A stretch of 64,000 bases of DNA from an uncultured Oscillospiraceae bacterium (lineage in GTDB: Bacteria; Bacillota; Clostridia; Oscillospirales; Oscillospiraceae), in NCBI GenBank assembly GCA_947630375.1, contig CANRHH010000002.1, positions 1 through 64,000 of the forward strand, read 5' to 3'. Shown piece by piece: positions 16,626 through 25,882 of the stretch. The notes below the pieces were generated by a model. That model was given only the letters and a program-made list of their open reading frames with translations, ran no database searches and had not been told where the DNA came from. Within the stretch, counting starts at the first letter, position 1; each line of letters opens with the position of its first letter. The position numbers and the translations under genes were made by a program.

Positions 16626-17729
16626 ATGGGAGAAGCGGTAGACGTCATCAATGAGATCGCGGGCACAGTCCCCGCGGAGCACCTGCCCTGGGTCCGCATC
16701 GGTTCGGCGGCGGTACTGGCCCTGGCCGGCATTTTCGGCGGGTGGTTGGTGCAGCGGATCTTTGCCGCCTTGGGGCGGCGCCTGCGGCCGAAGCTGCCCA
16801 AATGGCTGAGCATTCTGCTGCAGGGCTTCGCGGCGCCGATGGAGCTGCTGATCCGGGCCCTGCTGCTGTACGGCGCTCTGCTGGCGGCCCCGCTGCCGGT
16901 GGAGTGGACAGAGAAGATCTGGCACTGGCTGACGCCGCTGGTGAACGCAGGGGCGGTGCTGGCCATCGCCTGGGGCTTCTGGCGCTCCTCGCCCCTGTGC
17001 CGGCAGCTGCTTGTCAGCGCGGAAAACAAGCTGGACGTGCACACCAACCAGACCATGGGCCGCTTTTTCGAGAACGTGTACCGGGTGGTGGTGGCGACCC
17101 TGGCGATATTGGTCGTGCTGGATATGTTCGGCATCCCGGTGGTGAGCCTGGTGGCCGGCGCCGGCATTGCCGGCCTGGCGGTGAGCCTTGCCGCCCAGAG
17201 CACGCTGACCAACCTGATCGCGGGCATTACCCTGGTCCTGGAGCGGCCCTTCGGCATCGGGGATTACATCATCCTGGGCAGCTGGGAGGGCACGGTGGAG
17301 GACATCAGTTTCCGCTCCACCCGCCTGCGCACGCCGGACAATGTGGTCATTACCGTGGAGAACTCCAAGGTCTGCTCGGAATATATCCAGAACACCACCG
17401 AGCGGGACAGCCGCCTTTGGGTGCAGACCATGCGCCTGCCCGGCGACACGCCCAAGGACCGGGTGGAGTCCCTCTGTGCCGCCATCCGGGCCTTCCTGCT
17501 GGCGGACCCGGGGGTCAAAGACGAGCCCCTGGTGGTGACGGTGGACCAGGTGGGGGACGACGGCATCAAGATCCTCCTCCGGGCCTATACCACCATAGCG
17601 GACTATATCGGCTTTCTGAACCTGAAGGACCGGCTCAACCGGGGCATTTTAGAGGTGGCGGAGCGGGAAGGCTGCGCCTTCGCCTATTCGCCGGTGAACC
17701 TGCGCATGGAGGAAAAAGAGAGATCATGA
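16626..17729 (+). CDS. MscS-family mechanosensitive channel
   Basis: The 367-aa protein has four N-terminal hydrophobic helices, then the pore-lining TM3 with the Gly/Ala pattern SLVAGAGIAGLAVSLAAQSTLTNLIAG, and the beta domain starting RPFGIGDYIILGSWEGTVEDISFRSTRLR. This is diagnostic for MscS-type channels that release solutes on hypo-osmotic shock. It has one or two more N-terminal helices than E. coli MscS. The gene begins ATG at 16626 after GGGGGG, and its end overlaps the convergent MFS gene by 6 bp. Confidence 0.92.
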   Translation: MGEAVDVINEIAGTVPAEHLPWVRIGSAAVLALAGIFGGWLVQRIFAALGRRLRPKLPKWLSILLQGFAAPMELLIRALLLYGALLAAPLPVEWTEKIWHWLTPLVNAGAVLAIAWGFWRSSPLCRQLLVSAENKLDVHTNQTMGRFFENVYRVVVATLAILVVLDMFGIPVVSLVAGAGIAGLAVSLAAQSTLTNLIAGITLVLERPFGIGDYIILGSWEGTVEDISFRSTRLRTPDNVVITVENSKVCSEYIQNTTERDSRLWVQTMRLPGDTPKDRVESLCAAIRAFLLADPGVKDEPLVVTVDQVGDDGIKILLRAYTTIADYIGFLNLKDRLNRGILEVAEREGCAFAYSPVNLRMEEKERS

Positions 17730-18830
17730 GAACCACCAGCCGAAAAACGGCGACAGCGGGATCATAAAAACCGAAAAGATCATGGAGGAGACGGAGATCA
17801 ACGTGGCCCGCTGGGCAGACGGGAAGCGGTCGTTCAGTCTCTTATCGCTGACCAGCTCCAGGCTGTCATCCAGAAGCCCGGCCAACAGGCCGGAAGCCAT
17901 CAGCACCGGCAGACGCGTGCCCCGCGCCGCCAGGGCGCAGAGCAGAACGCCGCCTCCGGTGAGGGCCGCTGTCTTGGAATAGGACAGGCGGTCCAGCCTG
18001 CCCGTCAGAAATCCTGCCAGCCCGCCGCCCAGACCCAGCGCGAACAGCGCCGGACCCAGCAGCGCGGGAACGGTCACCGCCGCCTCCACCTTCTCCTGCA
18101 GATAAAACCCTGTCAGTGTCGCGCATGCCCCCACCAGAGCGTTGAGCACCATGATCCGGACGGCGGCGCGGTCCGATCTGAGAAGCGCCCAGGCGCCCCG
18201 GACGGTCTCTGCCAGGGCAGCGGGGAAGCTTTGCAGCGTGGTTCCGGGGGCGTCCCGCTCCGGCTCGGTCACGGTCAGCGCGGCCGCCAAACCGATGAGG
18301 GCGATCCCCGTGTCCAACAGGTACGCCCTGCGCCAACCTAAGAGCACCGCAGCTCCCGCCAGCAGCATAGCGCCGCCGCCGCTGAAGCGGTATACCCCGT
18401 TTTGCAGGGAGGAAAATTTCAGATAGTCCGCCGCCTGTCCCACCTGGAGCATGGATTCATAGGTAATAGCCTCCCGCGTGCCGGACTCCAGGTTGTACCC
18501 GAGGGCGGAAATGGCCAGAGACAGACATACCCCGGCCATCCCTTGGGAGACCACCATCAGCAGGGTGGAGAGCACAAACATCACGTGACTGGCCGTCAGG
18601 GTCCACTTCCGCCCCAGCACATCCGCTAAAAGGCCCGAGGGCAGCTCGCAGCAAAAGCTCACGGCATGGAACACCGCCTCGGCAAAGCCGATCTCCACCA
18701 GGGAGAACCCCCGCAGCGCCAGCAGCAGGACCCACACGCTTCCCGCCGGGCGGAAGCCTACCGACCATTCCAGGACCAGAAGGGCCAGCTTTTGCCTGGA
18801 TAGAGAAAATTGTTTTTTATTTTTAGGCAT
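17724..18830 (-). CDS. MFS exporter, probable drug efflux
   Basis: The 368-aa protein has about 11-12 membrane segments and the motif-A-like loop ELPSGLLADVLGRKW, typical of drug:H+ antiporters. It is at the short end for MFS proteins. The strongest hint to function is its 5' region: a 25-codon leader ORF, a possible terminator formed with that ORF, and a hairpin that buries the ribosome binding site (18838-18878), an arrangement used by antibiotic-inducible resistance genes. The substrate is unknown. Confidence 0.82.
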   Translation of the reverse strand: MPKNKKQFSLSRQKLALLVLEWSVGFRPAGSVWVLLLALRGFSLVEIGFAEAVFHAVSFCCELPSGLLADVLGRKWTLTASHVMFVLSTLLMVVSQGMAGVCLSLAISALGYNLESGTREAITYESMLQVGQAADYLKFSSLQNGVYRFSGGGAMLLAGAAVLLGWRRAYLLDTGIALIGLAAALTVTEPERDAPGTTLQSFPAALAETVRGAWALLRSDRAAVRIMVLNALVGACATLTGFYLQEKVEAAVTVPALLGPALFALGLGGGLAGFLTGRLDRLSYSKTAALTGGGVLLCALAARGTRLPVLMASGLLAGLLDDSLELVSDKRLNDRFPSAQRATLISVSSMIFSVFMIPLSPFFGWWFS

Positions 18831-19014
18831 AAAAATTGCGCCATCCTTTCTTTTTCAGCATGAGAAAAGGATCGGCGCGACCATTTATTGTGACCCGCAG
18901 TCACCGAAAAAAGGGCGCACTGATCCCGTGGATGGCCGTATCATAGCCGTTAAAATGCAGACTCAAGCCGTTTTGCATCCACCGCATCGCTGCGCCCTCT
19001 TTTCATAAAAACTA
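18831..19014 (-). promoter_or_regulatory. Attenuator-type leader of the MFS exporter
   Basis: The transcript should start near 19014. It contains (i) a leader ORF at 18978-18901; (ii) an inverted repeat of GGGCGCA/TGCGCCC (arms 18991-18997 and 18913-18919) whose 3' arm is followed by six T residues on the minus strand (18912-18907), i.e. a possible terminator inside the leader ORF; (iii) a small GTGAC hairpin over the leader stop codon (18890-18904); (iv) a strong hairpin (18838-18878) that pairs the AAAGGATGG ribosome binding site of the exporter gene. Ribosome stalling on the leader could relieve both blocks. The regulatory logic is inference. Confidence 0.6.
18901..18978 (-). CDS. Leader peptide, 25 aa
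   Basis: ATG at 18978 opens a 25-codon ORF containing LHFNGYDTAIHGISAPFFR and ending in TGA, all inside the 5' region of the MFS exporter gene. From memory it resembles the leader peptides preceding some tetracycline-type resistance genes of Firmicutes, but I cannot verify this by search. The ribosome binding site is weak (GCGGTGG). Its last codons coincide with the 3' arm and T-run of the possible terminator, which is what a translation-coupled attenuator needs. Confidence 0.5.
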   Translation of the reverse strand: MQNGLSLHFNGYDTAIHGISAPFFR

Positions 19015-19020
19015 TAAAAA

Positions 19021-19050
19021 ACTATAACATAAGCGGACATGAAATGTCAA
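19021..19050 (-). promoter_or_regulatory. Promoter of the MFS exporter leader
   Basis: On the minus strand TTGACA (19050-19045), 18-bp spacer, TATAGT (19026-19021). Confidence 0.7.
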
Positions 19051-19062
19051 AAGAATTTTTCC

Positions 19063-19103
19063 AAAGTCAAGATCTCCGGCTTTTTGCCGGAGATCTTGAC
19101 TTT
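19063..19103 (-). terminator. Terminator of the sensor kinase gene
   Basis: An 18-bp perfect stem (19063-19080 and 19086-19103) with a 5-nt loop. It overlaps the kinase stop codon and insulates the exporter promoter that follows immediately. Confidence 0.85.
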
Positions 19104-20160
19104 AATCCATATAGTGTTCGCTGAAGCAGGAGGCGGGGAGGCAGTCGGCCAGGCCCACCAGGGTCAGGTGCAGATAGTCCGGCGTGTCACAGCTGGGAGC
19201 GCGCAGCCGGTCGGCCATGGCGGAGCGGCGGTAGAAGGAGGCCCGCACCGAGGTGCCGCTGCCGGGGCGGCTCTCCAGCAGGAGCGTGCCGCCGTGGAGC
19301 TGGGCCACGTGCTGGGCCACGGTCAGCCCCAGGCCCACGCCTACGTTGGGGGAGGACAGGTCATAGCCGTATTTATACCGGTCAAAGACCGTGTGCAGCT
19401 GCTCGGACTCGATGCCGCAGCCGTTGTCGCTGACGGCCAGCAGCACGCCCTCGCCGGCGTCCGTCAGGTTGACATTGATGCGGGTGCAGCCCTTGGCGTG
19501 GAGCAGGCAGTTGGACAGCAGATTTGTCAGCAGCAGGCCCACCAGGGTCGCGTCCCCCGGGCAGCAGAGGTCCCGGCCCAGGTCCCCGCCGAACTGGATA
19601 TCCGGCAGGAAGAAGGAGGCGGTCTGGATATAGGACCGGCACAACTGGCTCAGATTCAGCTCCGTGCAGCTGATCGGCAGCTGATCCCGGGTGAGCTCCA
19701 TCACCATGGAGGCGTTGCCGATGAGCCGGCGGAGCCGGTAATAGTTCCGGGTGAGGACCGCCGCGCTCTCCAGCGTATCGGTGTCTCCGGCTTTTTCGGC
19801 CCGGTCCCGGATCTTGCTGACGGAGATGTTCATATTCATCAGGGTGTTGCGGATAAAGCAGATGAACGAGTCGTTCAGCAGGGCCAGGCCCGGATCCGGA
19901 CAGCTGAGAAAGATCAGCTGCTCCTCGTCTACGCGGGCCATCCGGACGATATAGTTTTTCCCGCCGATGCGAAGCCCCGCAATAAAGGACCCCGCCTGAG
20001 CGGCGGCAAATTCGGGGCCGAATACGGCTTTCGTGGCTTTGCCCACGCAGGATCCGCCCAGGATGTTCTGGGCGGCGGCGTTGGCAAAGCGGATTTTCCC
20101 ATAGCGGGCGATGACGGCGGCCTCTCCGGCGAGGGAGAGAATATCGGCGGAACGGCTCAT
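19102..20160 (-). CDS. Sensor-kinase-like protein with PAS-like N-terminus, no obvious phospho-acceptor His
   Basis: The 352-aa protein has an N-terminal PAS-like region (SLAGEAAVIARYGKIRFANAAAQNILGG), a helical middle region and a complete HATPase domain: N-box LTNLLSNCLLHAKG, G1 DNGCGIES, G2 VGVGLGLTVAQHVAQLHGG. The helix that should carry the H-box (FIRNTLMNMNISVSKIRDRAEK) has no His-Glu pair, so the phospho-acceptor is missing or displaced. No membrane segment is seen, suggesting a cytoplasmic sensor, and no response regulator is adjacent. ATG at 20160 follows AAAGGAGAAG. It could be an HK-like ATPase or act on a partner protein as the anti-sigma kinases do. Confidence 0.75.
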   Translation of the reverse strand: MSRSADILSLAGEAAVIARYGKIRFANAAAQNILGGSCVGKATKAVFGPEFAAAQAGSFIAGLRIGGKNYIVRMARVDEEQLIFLSCPDPGLALLNDSFICFIRNTLMNMNISVSKIRDRAEKAGDTDTLESAAVLTRNYYRLRRLIGNASMVMELTRDQLPISCTELNLSQLCRSYIQTASFFLPDIQFGGDLGRDLCCPGDATLVGLLLTNLLSNCLLHAKGCTRINVNLTDAGEGVLLAVSDNGCGIESEQLHTVFDRYKYGYDLSSPNVGVGLGLTVAQHVAQLHGGTLLLESRPGSGTSVRASFYRRSAMADRLRAPSCDTPDYLHLTLVGLADCLPASCFSEHYMD

Positions 20161-20361
20161 ACACTTCTCCTTTTCTCCGCGGGCCCGGACCGGCCCGCGG
20201 CAAAGCCTGACAGCGCCGGACCGTGAGAGACCGGCCCGGGCGCGTCCCATACAGCGAAATTTTAGCAAACGTTGACAAAATACACAATACCGGGCATAAA
20301 AAAAGAGCGAATCTGATGAAAATTTCGGCGCTTTTCTGTAAAAAATAGAGCCGGTTGGTGC

Positions 20362-21526
<1,165 letters not shown>

Positions 21527-21544
21527 TCTTAGCTTCCGCATGTT

Positions 21545-21586
21545 GATCCCTTTCCGCCTCCGGGGCGGAAAGGGATCCTTTATTTT
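21545..21586 (+). terminator. Terminator of gap
   Basis: 14-bp perfect stem (GATCCCTTTCCGCC with its complement), 5-nt loop, then CTTTATTTT. Confidence 0.9.
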
Positions 21587-21651
21587 CCGGGCCAGAGAGC
21601 GGCGGCATGTTCCCATTCTATGAAGGGAGAGGGCTTTTCAGCATGAAAATT

Positions 21652-21669
21652 TGCGCCGGGCGGGGGAAA
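21652..21669 (+). repeat. Copy 1 of an 18-bp repeat
   Basis: TGCGCCGGGCGGGGGAAA. Two further copies lie at 22007 and 22029, bracketing the small toxin-like module. Confidence 0.85.
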
Positions 21670-21692
21670 CCGGAAGGAGAATAAAAAAGCCC

Positions 21693-21722
21693 TTGACAGT
21701 CCGGCCTGCCAAAGCTTATAAT
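21693..21722 (+). promoter_or_regulatory. Promoter of the short convergent RNA
   Basis: TTGACA (21693-21698), 18-bp spacer, TATAAT (21717-21722): both boxes match consensus, yet no plus-strand ORF with a ribosome binding site follows. Confidence 0.75.
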
Positions 21723-21728
21723 GAAAAC

Positions 21729-21816
21729 ACAAAAGGGCGCTGCGACAAGCGGTTAGCCCAACAGGTTACAGTTTAGACTTGAACCGTCACCGTGCCGGGT
21801 GGCGGTTCGTCCTTTT
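21729..21816 (+). ncRNA. Short RNA antisense to the 27-aa ORF (antitoxin candidate)
   Basis: A consensus promoter is followed after about 60 nt by an intrinsic terminator: GAACCGTCACC (21781-21791) pairs with GGTGGCGGTTC (21798-21808), then TCCTTTT. The predicted transcript is about 85-90 nt, has no ORF, and overlaps the 3' end of the tiny minus-strand gene at 21787-21870. This is the layout of txpA/RatA- or bsrG/SR4-like type I toxin-antitoxin pairs. Transcript ends are predicted, not measured. Confidence 0.5.
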
Positions 21817-21870
21817 CACAGTCAGCGTTATGGTATATCTTCCGATATGTAACGTCAATGTGATAGGCAT
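21787..21870 (-). CDS. 27-aa peptide, type I toxin candidate
   Basis: ATG at 21870 is preceded by an exceptionally strong site, AAAGGAGGTG, at 6-7 nt spacing. The peptide begins MPITLTLHIGRYTITLTV and ends in a cationic tail (KRTNRHPAR). The alternating hydrophobic pattern looks beta-like or membrane-active rather than a classic transmembrane helix. Its 3' end is overlapped by a convergent short RNA. Family not identified; a small cationic toxin or a regulatory peptide are both possible. Confidence 0.55.
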   Translation of the reverse strand: MPITLTLHIGRYTITLTVKRTNRHPAR

Positions 21871-22006
21871 AGACACCACCTCCTTTACAGAGGTGTGGCC
21901 GACCGCCTGCCGTTGTGCAGCGCCCCGGTGCTTTGCACCGTATTCAGAATAACATAGGATCCGCCAAAAGACAAGAAAAGTGCGTTTTATTTTAAGCAAG
22001 GATTTT

Positions 22007-22050
22007 TGCGCCGGGCGGGGGAAAATCCTGCGCCGGGCGGGGGAAAATCC
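22007..22050 (+). repeat. Tandem 22-bp repeat (copies 2 and 3)
   Basis: TGCGCCGGGCGGGGGAAAAT plus CC occurs twice back-to-back (22007-22028 and 22029-22050). It shares its first 18 bp with the copy at 21652. Each cluster sits shortly upstream of a TTGACA-type promoter. Confidence 0.9.
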
Positions 22051-22054
22051 GCTC

Positions 22055-22083
22055 TTGACAACATGGTGTATTCATGTTAAAGT
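22055..22083 (+). promoter_or_regulatory. Promoter of the FAD oxidoreductase gene
   Basis: TTGACA (22055-22060), 17-bp spacer, TAAAGT (22078-22083), about 100 bp before the start codon; directly downstream of the tandem repeat. Confidence 0.65.
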
Positions 22084-22184
22084 AAATCAAGGATACTTTG
22101 AGCCGCCGCTTCTGGCCGCCGGATCCCACACGGACCGGAGGGCCGGGGAGCGGCCTTTTTGCTGAAAAAAGAACGGAGAAGATC

Positions 22185-23567
22185 ATGGATTACGATGTTA
22201 TCATTGTGGGCGCGGGCCCCGGCGGTATCTTCACCGCCTATGAACTGACCAAAGAGGACCGGGGGCTGAAGGTGGCCGTGTTTGAGATGGGTCGCCCGCT
22301 GGACCAGCGCAAATGCCCCATCGACGGGAAAAAGGTCAAGAGCTGCATCAAATGCCCCAGCTGCGCCATCATGAGCGGCTTTGGGGGCGCGGGCGCTTTT
22401 TCCGACGGGAAATACAACATCACCAACCAGTTCGGCGGCACCCTGTATGAGTATGTCGGCAAGACCGAGGCCATCGAGCTGATGCGCTATGTGGACGCCA
22501 TCAACCTGAGCCACGGGGGAGAGGGCACCAAGCTCTACTCCACTGCCAACACCGACATCAAGCGCATGTGCCTGGAAAACGGCCTGCACCTGCTGGACGC
22601 CCAGGTCCGCCATCTGGGGACCGATATCAACTATGTGGTCCTCGGAAACCTCTATGCCGAGCTGTCCCAAAAGGTGGACTTCTTTTTCAACAGCCCGGTC
22701 AGCGCCGTGACCAGGAGCGAGGAGGGCTACACGATCCACACCGGGGACAAGAGCTACAGCTGCCGGCGCTGCGTCATCTCTGTGGGCCGCAGCGGCAGCA
22801 AGTGGATGGAGAGCGTCTGCGCCGGGATGGACATCCCCACCCGCTCCAACCGGGTGGACATCGGCGTGCGGGTGGAGCTGCCGGCTGAGATCTTCTCCCG
22901 CCTGACCGACGAGCTGTATGAGAGCAAGATCGTCTACCGGACAGAGAAGTTCGAGGACATGGTCCGCACCTTCTGCATGAACCCCCACGGGGTGGTGGTC
23001 AACGAGAACACCAACGGCATCGTCACCGTCAACGGCCACAGCTATGAGGACAAGAGCAAGCATACGGAGAACACCAACTTCGCCCTGCTGGTGAGCAAGC
23101 ATTTCTCAGAGCCCTTTAAAGACTCCAACGGCTACGGCGAGAGCATCGCCCGCCTGTCCAACATGCTGGGCGGCGGCGTCATCGTCCAGCGCTTCGGGGA
23201 CCTGGTCCGGGGCCGGCGCAGCACCGTGGCCCGGATCACAGAGAACTTCGTCACCCCCACCCTGGCCGCCACGCCCGGGGACCTGAGCCTGGTGATCCCC
23301 AAGCGGATCCTGGACGGCATCATCGAGATGATCTACGCCCTGGACAAGATCGCCCCCGGCACCGCCAATGACGACACCCTCCTCTACGGCGTGGAGGTCA
23401 AGTTCTACAACATGGAGGTGGAGATCGACCGCAATTTGGAGACCTCCAGCAAGGGCCTCTATGTGATCGGCGACTGCTCCGGCGTGACCCACTCTCTGTC
23501 CCATGCCTCCGCCAGCGGCGTGCATGTGGCCAGGCACATCCTCTCCGGGATGGAAGCGGTAAGTTAA
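22185..23567 (+). CDS. Uncharacterised FAD-dependent dehydrogenase (COG2509)
   Basis: The 460-aa flavoprotein begins with the dinucleotide-binding motif DVIIVGAGPGGIFTAYEL and has a C-terminal FAD motif GLYVIGDCSG. Near the N-terminus CPIDGKKVKSCIKCPSCAIMSGFGGAGAFSDGK carries four Cys followed by the GxGxxSDGK signature of the COG2509 group, related to geranylgeranyl-reductase/lycopene-cyclase-like flavoproteins. The substrate is unknown. It starts at ATG 22185 after ACGGAGAAG and ends before a terminator, so it is monocistronic. Confidence 0.85.
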   Translation: MDYDVIIVGAGPGGIFTAYELTKEDRGLKVAVFEMGRPLDQRKCPIDGKKVKSCIKCPSCAIMSGFGGAGAFSDGKYNITNQFGGTLYEYVGKTEAIELMRYVDAINLSHGGEGTKLYSTANTDIKRMCLENGLHLLDAQVRHLGTDINYVVLGNLYAELSQKVDFFFNSPVSAVTRSEEGYTIHTGDKSYSCRRCVISVGRSGSKWMESVCAGMDIPTRSNRVDIGVRVELPAEIFSRLTDELYESKIVYRTEKFEDMVRTFCMNPHGVVVNENTNGIVTVNGHSYEDKSKHTENTNFALLVSKHFSEPFKDSNGYGESIARLSNMLGGGVIVQRFGDLVRGRRSTVARITENFVTPTLAATPGDLSLVIPKRILDGIIEMIYALDKIAPGTANDDTLLYGVEVKFYNMEVEIDRNLETSSKGLYVIGDCSGVTHSLSHASASGVHVARHILSGMEAVS

Positions 23568-23578
23568 CATAAAATTTT

Positions 23579-23620
23579 CAAGGGAAAGGCCGCTTCAGGC
23601 GGCCTTTCCCTTGATTTTTC
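23579..23620 (+). terminator. Intrinsic terminator
   Basis: 15-bp stem (CAAGGGAAAGGCCGC and complement) with a 5-nt loop, followed by ATTTTT. Confidence 0.9.
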
Positions 23621-23677
23621 AGATCAGGAAGTGTATAGTAGAAGCACTGAGAAGATTATGTAACCCGGAGGGAAACC

Positions 23678-25285
23678 ATGGCGGAAAAGAAGGGACAGAA
23701 TTACCTGCACGGCGCGGTGATCTTAGGCGCGGGCGTGGTCATCATGAAGATCCTGGGCTTTATCTATAAAGTGCCCATCGCCAACATCATTGGAGATGAC
23801 GGGTATTCCCTGTTTCTGGTGACTTATAATGTGTACAACGTGTTCCTGACCCTGTCCACGGCCGGGCTGCCCATCGCCCTGTCCCGGATGATCTCCCAGG
23901 CCAACGCCGAGGGCCGCCCCATGCAGGCCCGGCGGACCTTTAAGGTGGCCTGGTGGACCTTCTTGGTGATCGGCCTGGCCTGCACGCTGGTCATGTTTTT
24001 CTTCAACGGCTTTTTGGCTGCCGACATCATGCACAACCCGCCGGCGGCTTTGAGCATCCGGGCCATGGCGCCGGCGGTACTGCTGGTGTGCCTGGTGTCC
24101 GCCTACCGGGGCTATTGCCAGGGCTACGGCGACATGATCCCCACTACCGTGGGCCAGGTGCTGGAGGTGCTGGTCAAGGTGGCGGTGGGCCTGGCGCTGG
24201 CGGCGATCGTGATGCGCATGGGCCTGGGCAAGGAGTACGGCTCCGCGGCGGCCATCTTCGGTGTGACCATGGGCTCCCTGGCGGCGCTGGGGTACATGTG
24301 GCTGTATAAACTGCGGCACTACCGGGAGGAGCCTCCGGCCCGGCCCGACGAGCCGGACCGGCCGGAAAAGATCTTCAGCCGCTTTATGCGCATCGGCATT
24401 CCCATCGCCCTGGGATCCAGTGTGCTGGCGATCCTGAACTTAGTGGACTCCAGCCTCTGTATGGACCGGCTCCAGTCTGCCGCCGGCTTTTCCCTGAAGC
24501 AGGCCCAGGTCCTCTTTGGGGCCTACGGCAAGGCCCAGACTTTGTTTAACCTGCCGGCGGCGGTGATCACCCCGCTGACCATCTCCATCGTGCCTGCCAT
24601 CACGGCGGCCATCGTCCGCGGAAACGACGATGAGGCCACCCGGATCTCCGAGGACTCCATGCGGATCGCGGCGGTGCTGTGCCTGCCCATGGGGGTGGGC
24701 CTGGCGGTGCTGTCCCGGCCTATTATCCAGGTCCTCTTCAACGTGACCCACGAGTCGGGCCCGGCGCTGCTGGCCATCATGGGCGTGGCCTCCTTCTTCG
24801 TGTGCATGGTGCTGATGGAGAACGCCATCCTCCAGGCCAGCGGCAAAGAACTGCTGCCCATGTGCTCCATGCTGGTGGGCGGGCTGGTGAAGATCGCCGT
24901 CAACTGGTTTTTAGTGGCAAACCCCAAAATCAACATCTACGGGGCGCCTATCGGCACCCTCAGCAGCTATGTGACGATGTTTGTGATGAACTTCGTGTTC
25001 ATGTGCGTGGTGCTGGACAAAAACCCCCGGATGCGGATCATCGTCACCCGGCCGCTGCTGTGCAGCGCCCTGATGGGGGCCGGCGCCTGGGCCGTATACG
25101 GGATCATGGAGCATTTTGTGGGCGGAGAGAGCCGGCTGCAAATGCTGCTGTGCCTGGCGGCAGCCATCTTGGCGGCGGTGGCGGTGTACCTGTCGCTGGC
25201 CATTCTGCTTCGGACCGTCACCCGGGAGGACATGCGCCTGATCCCCGGGGGCGAGCGGCTGGCGAAACGGCTCCATATGCGCTGA
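23678..25285 (+). CDS. MOP-superfamily polysaccharide/lipid flippase (SpoVB/MurJ-like)
   Basis: The 535-aa protein has about 14 membrane segments, beginning with GAVILGAGVVIMKILGFIYKVPIANIIGDDGYSLF, the opening typical of the SpoVB/YtgP/YkvU group. These proteins flip lipid-linked sugars, including lipid II (YtgP/MurJ) or the spore-cortex precursor (SpoVB). Length fits. It lies alone between two terminator/promoter boundaries, so context does not tell which lipid it moves. Confidence 0.88.
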   Translation: MAEKKGQNYLHGAVILGAGVVIMKILGFIYKVPIANIIGDDGYSLFLVTYNVYNVFLTLSTAGLPIALSRMISQANAEGRPMQARRTFKVAWWTFLVIGLACTLVMFFFNGFLAADIMHNPPAALSIRAMAPAVLLVCLVSAYRGYCQGYGDMIPTTVGQVLEVLVKVAVGLALAAIVMRMGLGKEYGSAAAIFGVTMGSLAALGYMWLYKLRHYREEPPARPDEPDRPEKIFSRFMRIGIPIALGSSVLAILNLVDSSLCMDRLQSAAGFSLKQAQVLFGAYGKAQTLFNLPAAVITPLTISIVPAITAAIVRGNDDEATRISEDSMRIAAVLCLPMGVGLAVLSRPIIQVLFNVTHESGPALLAIMGVASFFVCMVLMENAILQASGKELLPMCSMLVGGLVKIAVNWFLVANPKINIYGAPIGTLSSYVTMFVMNFVFMCVVLDKNPRMRIIVTRPLLCSALMGAGAWAVYGIMEHFVGGESRLQMLLCLAAAILAAVAVYLSLAILLRTVTREDMRLIPGGERLAKRLHMR

Positions 25286-25362
25286 AGGGCATGAAAATCG
25301 GACACGGATTCATGGAAAGAGAAAGATTTTTATAAAAACCTCCTGATTTCGGGAAATAAGAC

Positions 25363-25391
25363 TTGATAAATGCCGGGAAATATGGTAGATT
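25363..25391 (+). promoter_or_regulatory. Promoter of hup
   Basis: TTGATA (25363-25368), 17-bp spacer, TAGATT (25386-25391); leaves a leader of about 100 nt. Confidence 0.6.
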
Positions 25392-25499
25392 GATAGCGCT
25401 GCGCATTTTGGCGCGGTAAAGGTGAGTATTTTGCCGCAGTTCGGGCAGACTCATCTATATCACCTGGCGTTTTGCCGAAATATTTTAGGAGGAACACAC

Positions 25500-25775
25500 A
25501 TGAACAAAGCAGAACTCGTGGCTGCGGTCGCGGAGAAAACCGGTCTGAGCAAGAAAGACAGCGAGAAGTCTGTCAACGCCGCTCTGGAGACCGTCACCGA
25601 GGCCCTGGCCTCCGGCGAGAAGGTCCAGCTGGTTGGCTTCGGTTATTTTGAGGTCAAGGAGCGCAAGGCGCGCATGGGCCGCAACCCCCAGACCAAAGAG
25701 CCCATTGAGATCCCTGCCTCCCGCGCTGCCACGTTCAGTGCCGGCAAGGCTCTGAAAGACGCCGTTGCAAAGTAA
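25500..25775 (+). CDS. hup: HU-family DNA-binding protein
   Basis: The 91-aa protein matches HU over its full length: N-terminal helices [23 protein letters not shown], the turn [24 protein letters not shown] with the DNA-binding arm, and the proline-containing tip [16 protein letters not shown] bends and compacts DNA. The gene has a strong AGGAGG site, biased codon use of a highly expressed gene, and its own terminator. It is followed by rqcP, a common neighbour in Firmicutes. Confidence 0.97.
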   Translation: MNKAELVAAVAEKTGLSKKDSEKSVNAALETVTEALASGEKVQLVGFGYFEVKERKARMGRNPQTKEPIEIPASRAATFSAGKALKDAVAK

Positions 25776-25789
25776 ACTGTGTTTATGAT

Positions 25790-25823
25790 AAAATACCCAT
25801 ACGCGGTGCGTATGGGTATTTTA
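25790..25823 (+). terminator. Terminator of hup
   Basis: AAAATACCCATACGC, 3-nt loop, perfect complement ending in TATTTTATATTT. Confidence 0.88.
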
Positions 25824-25882
25824 TATTTGTCCCGGCCGCCTCTTCGCGGGGGCCGGATGGGATACGGAGGGGAGGAAACACG

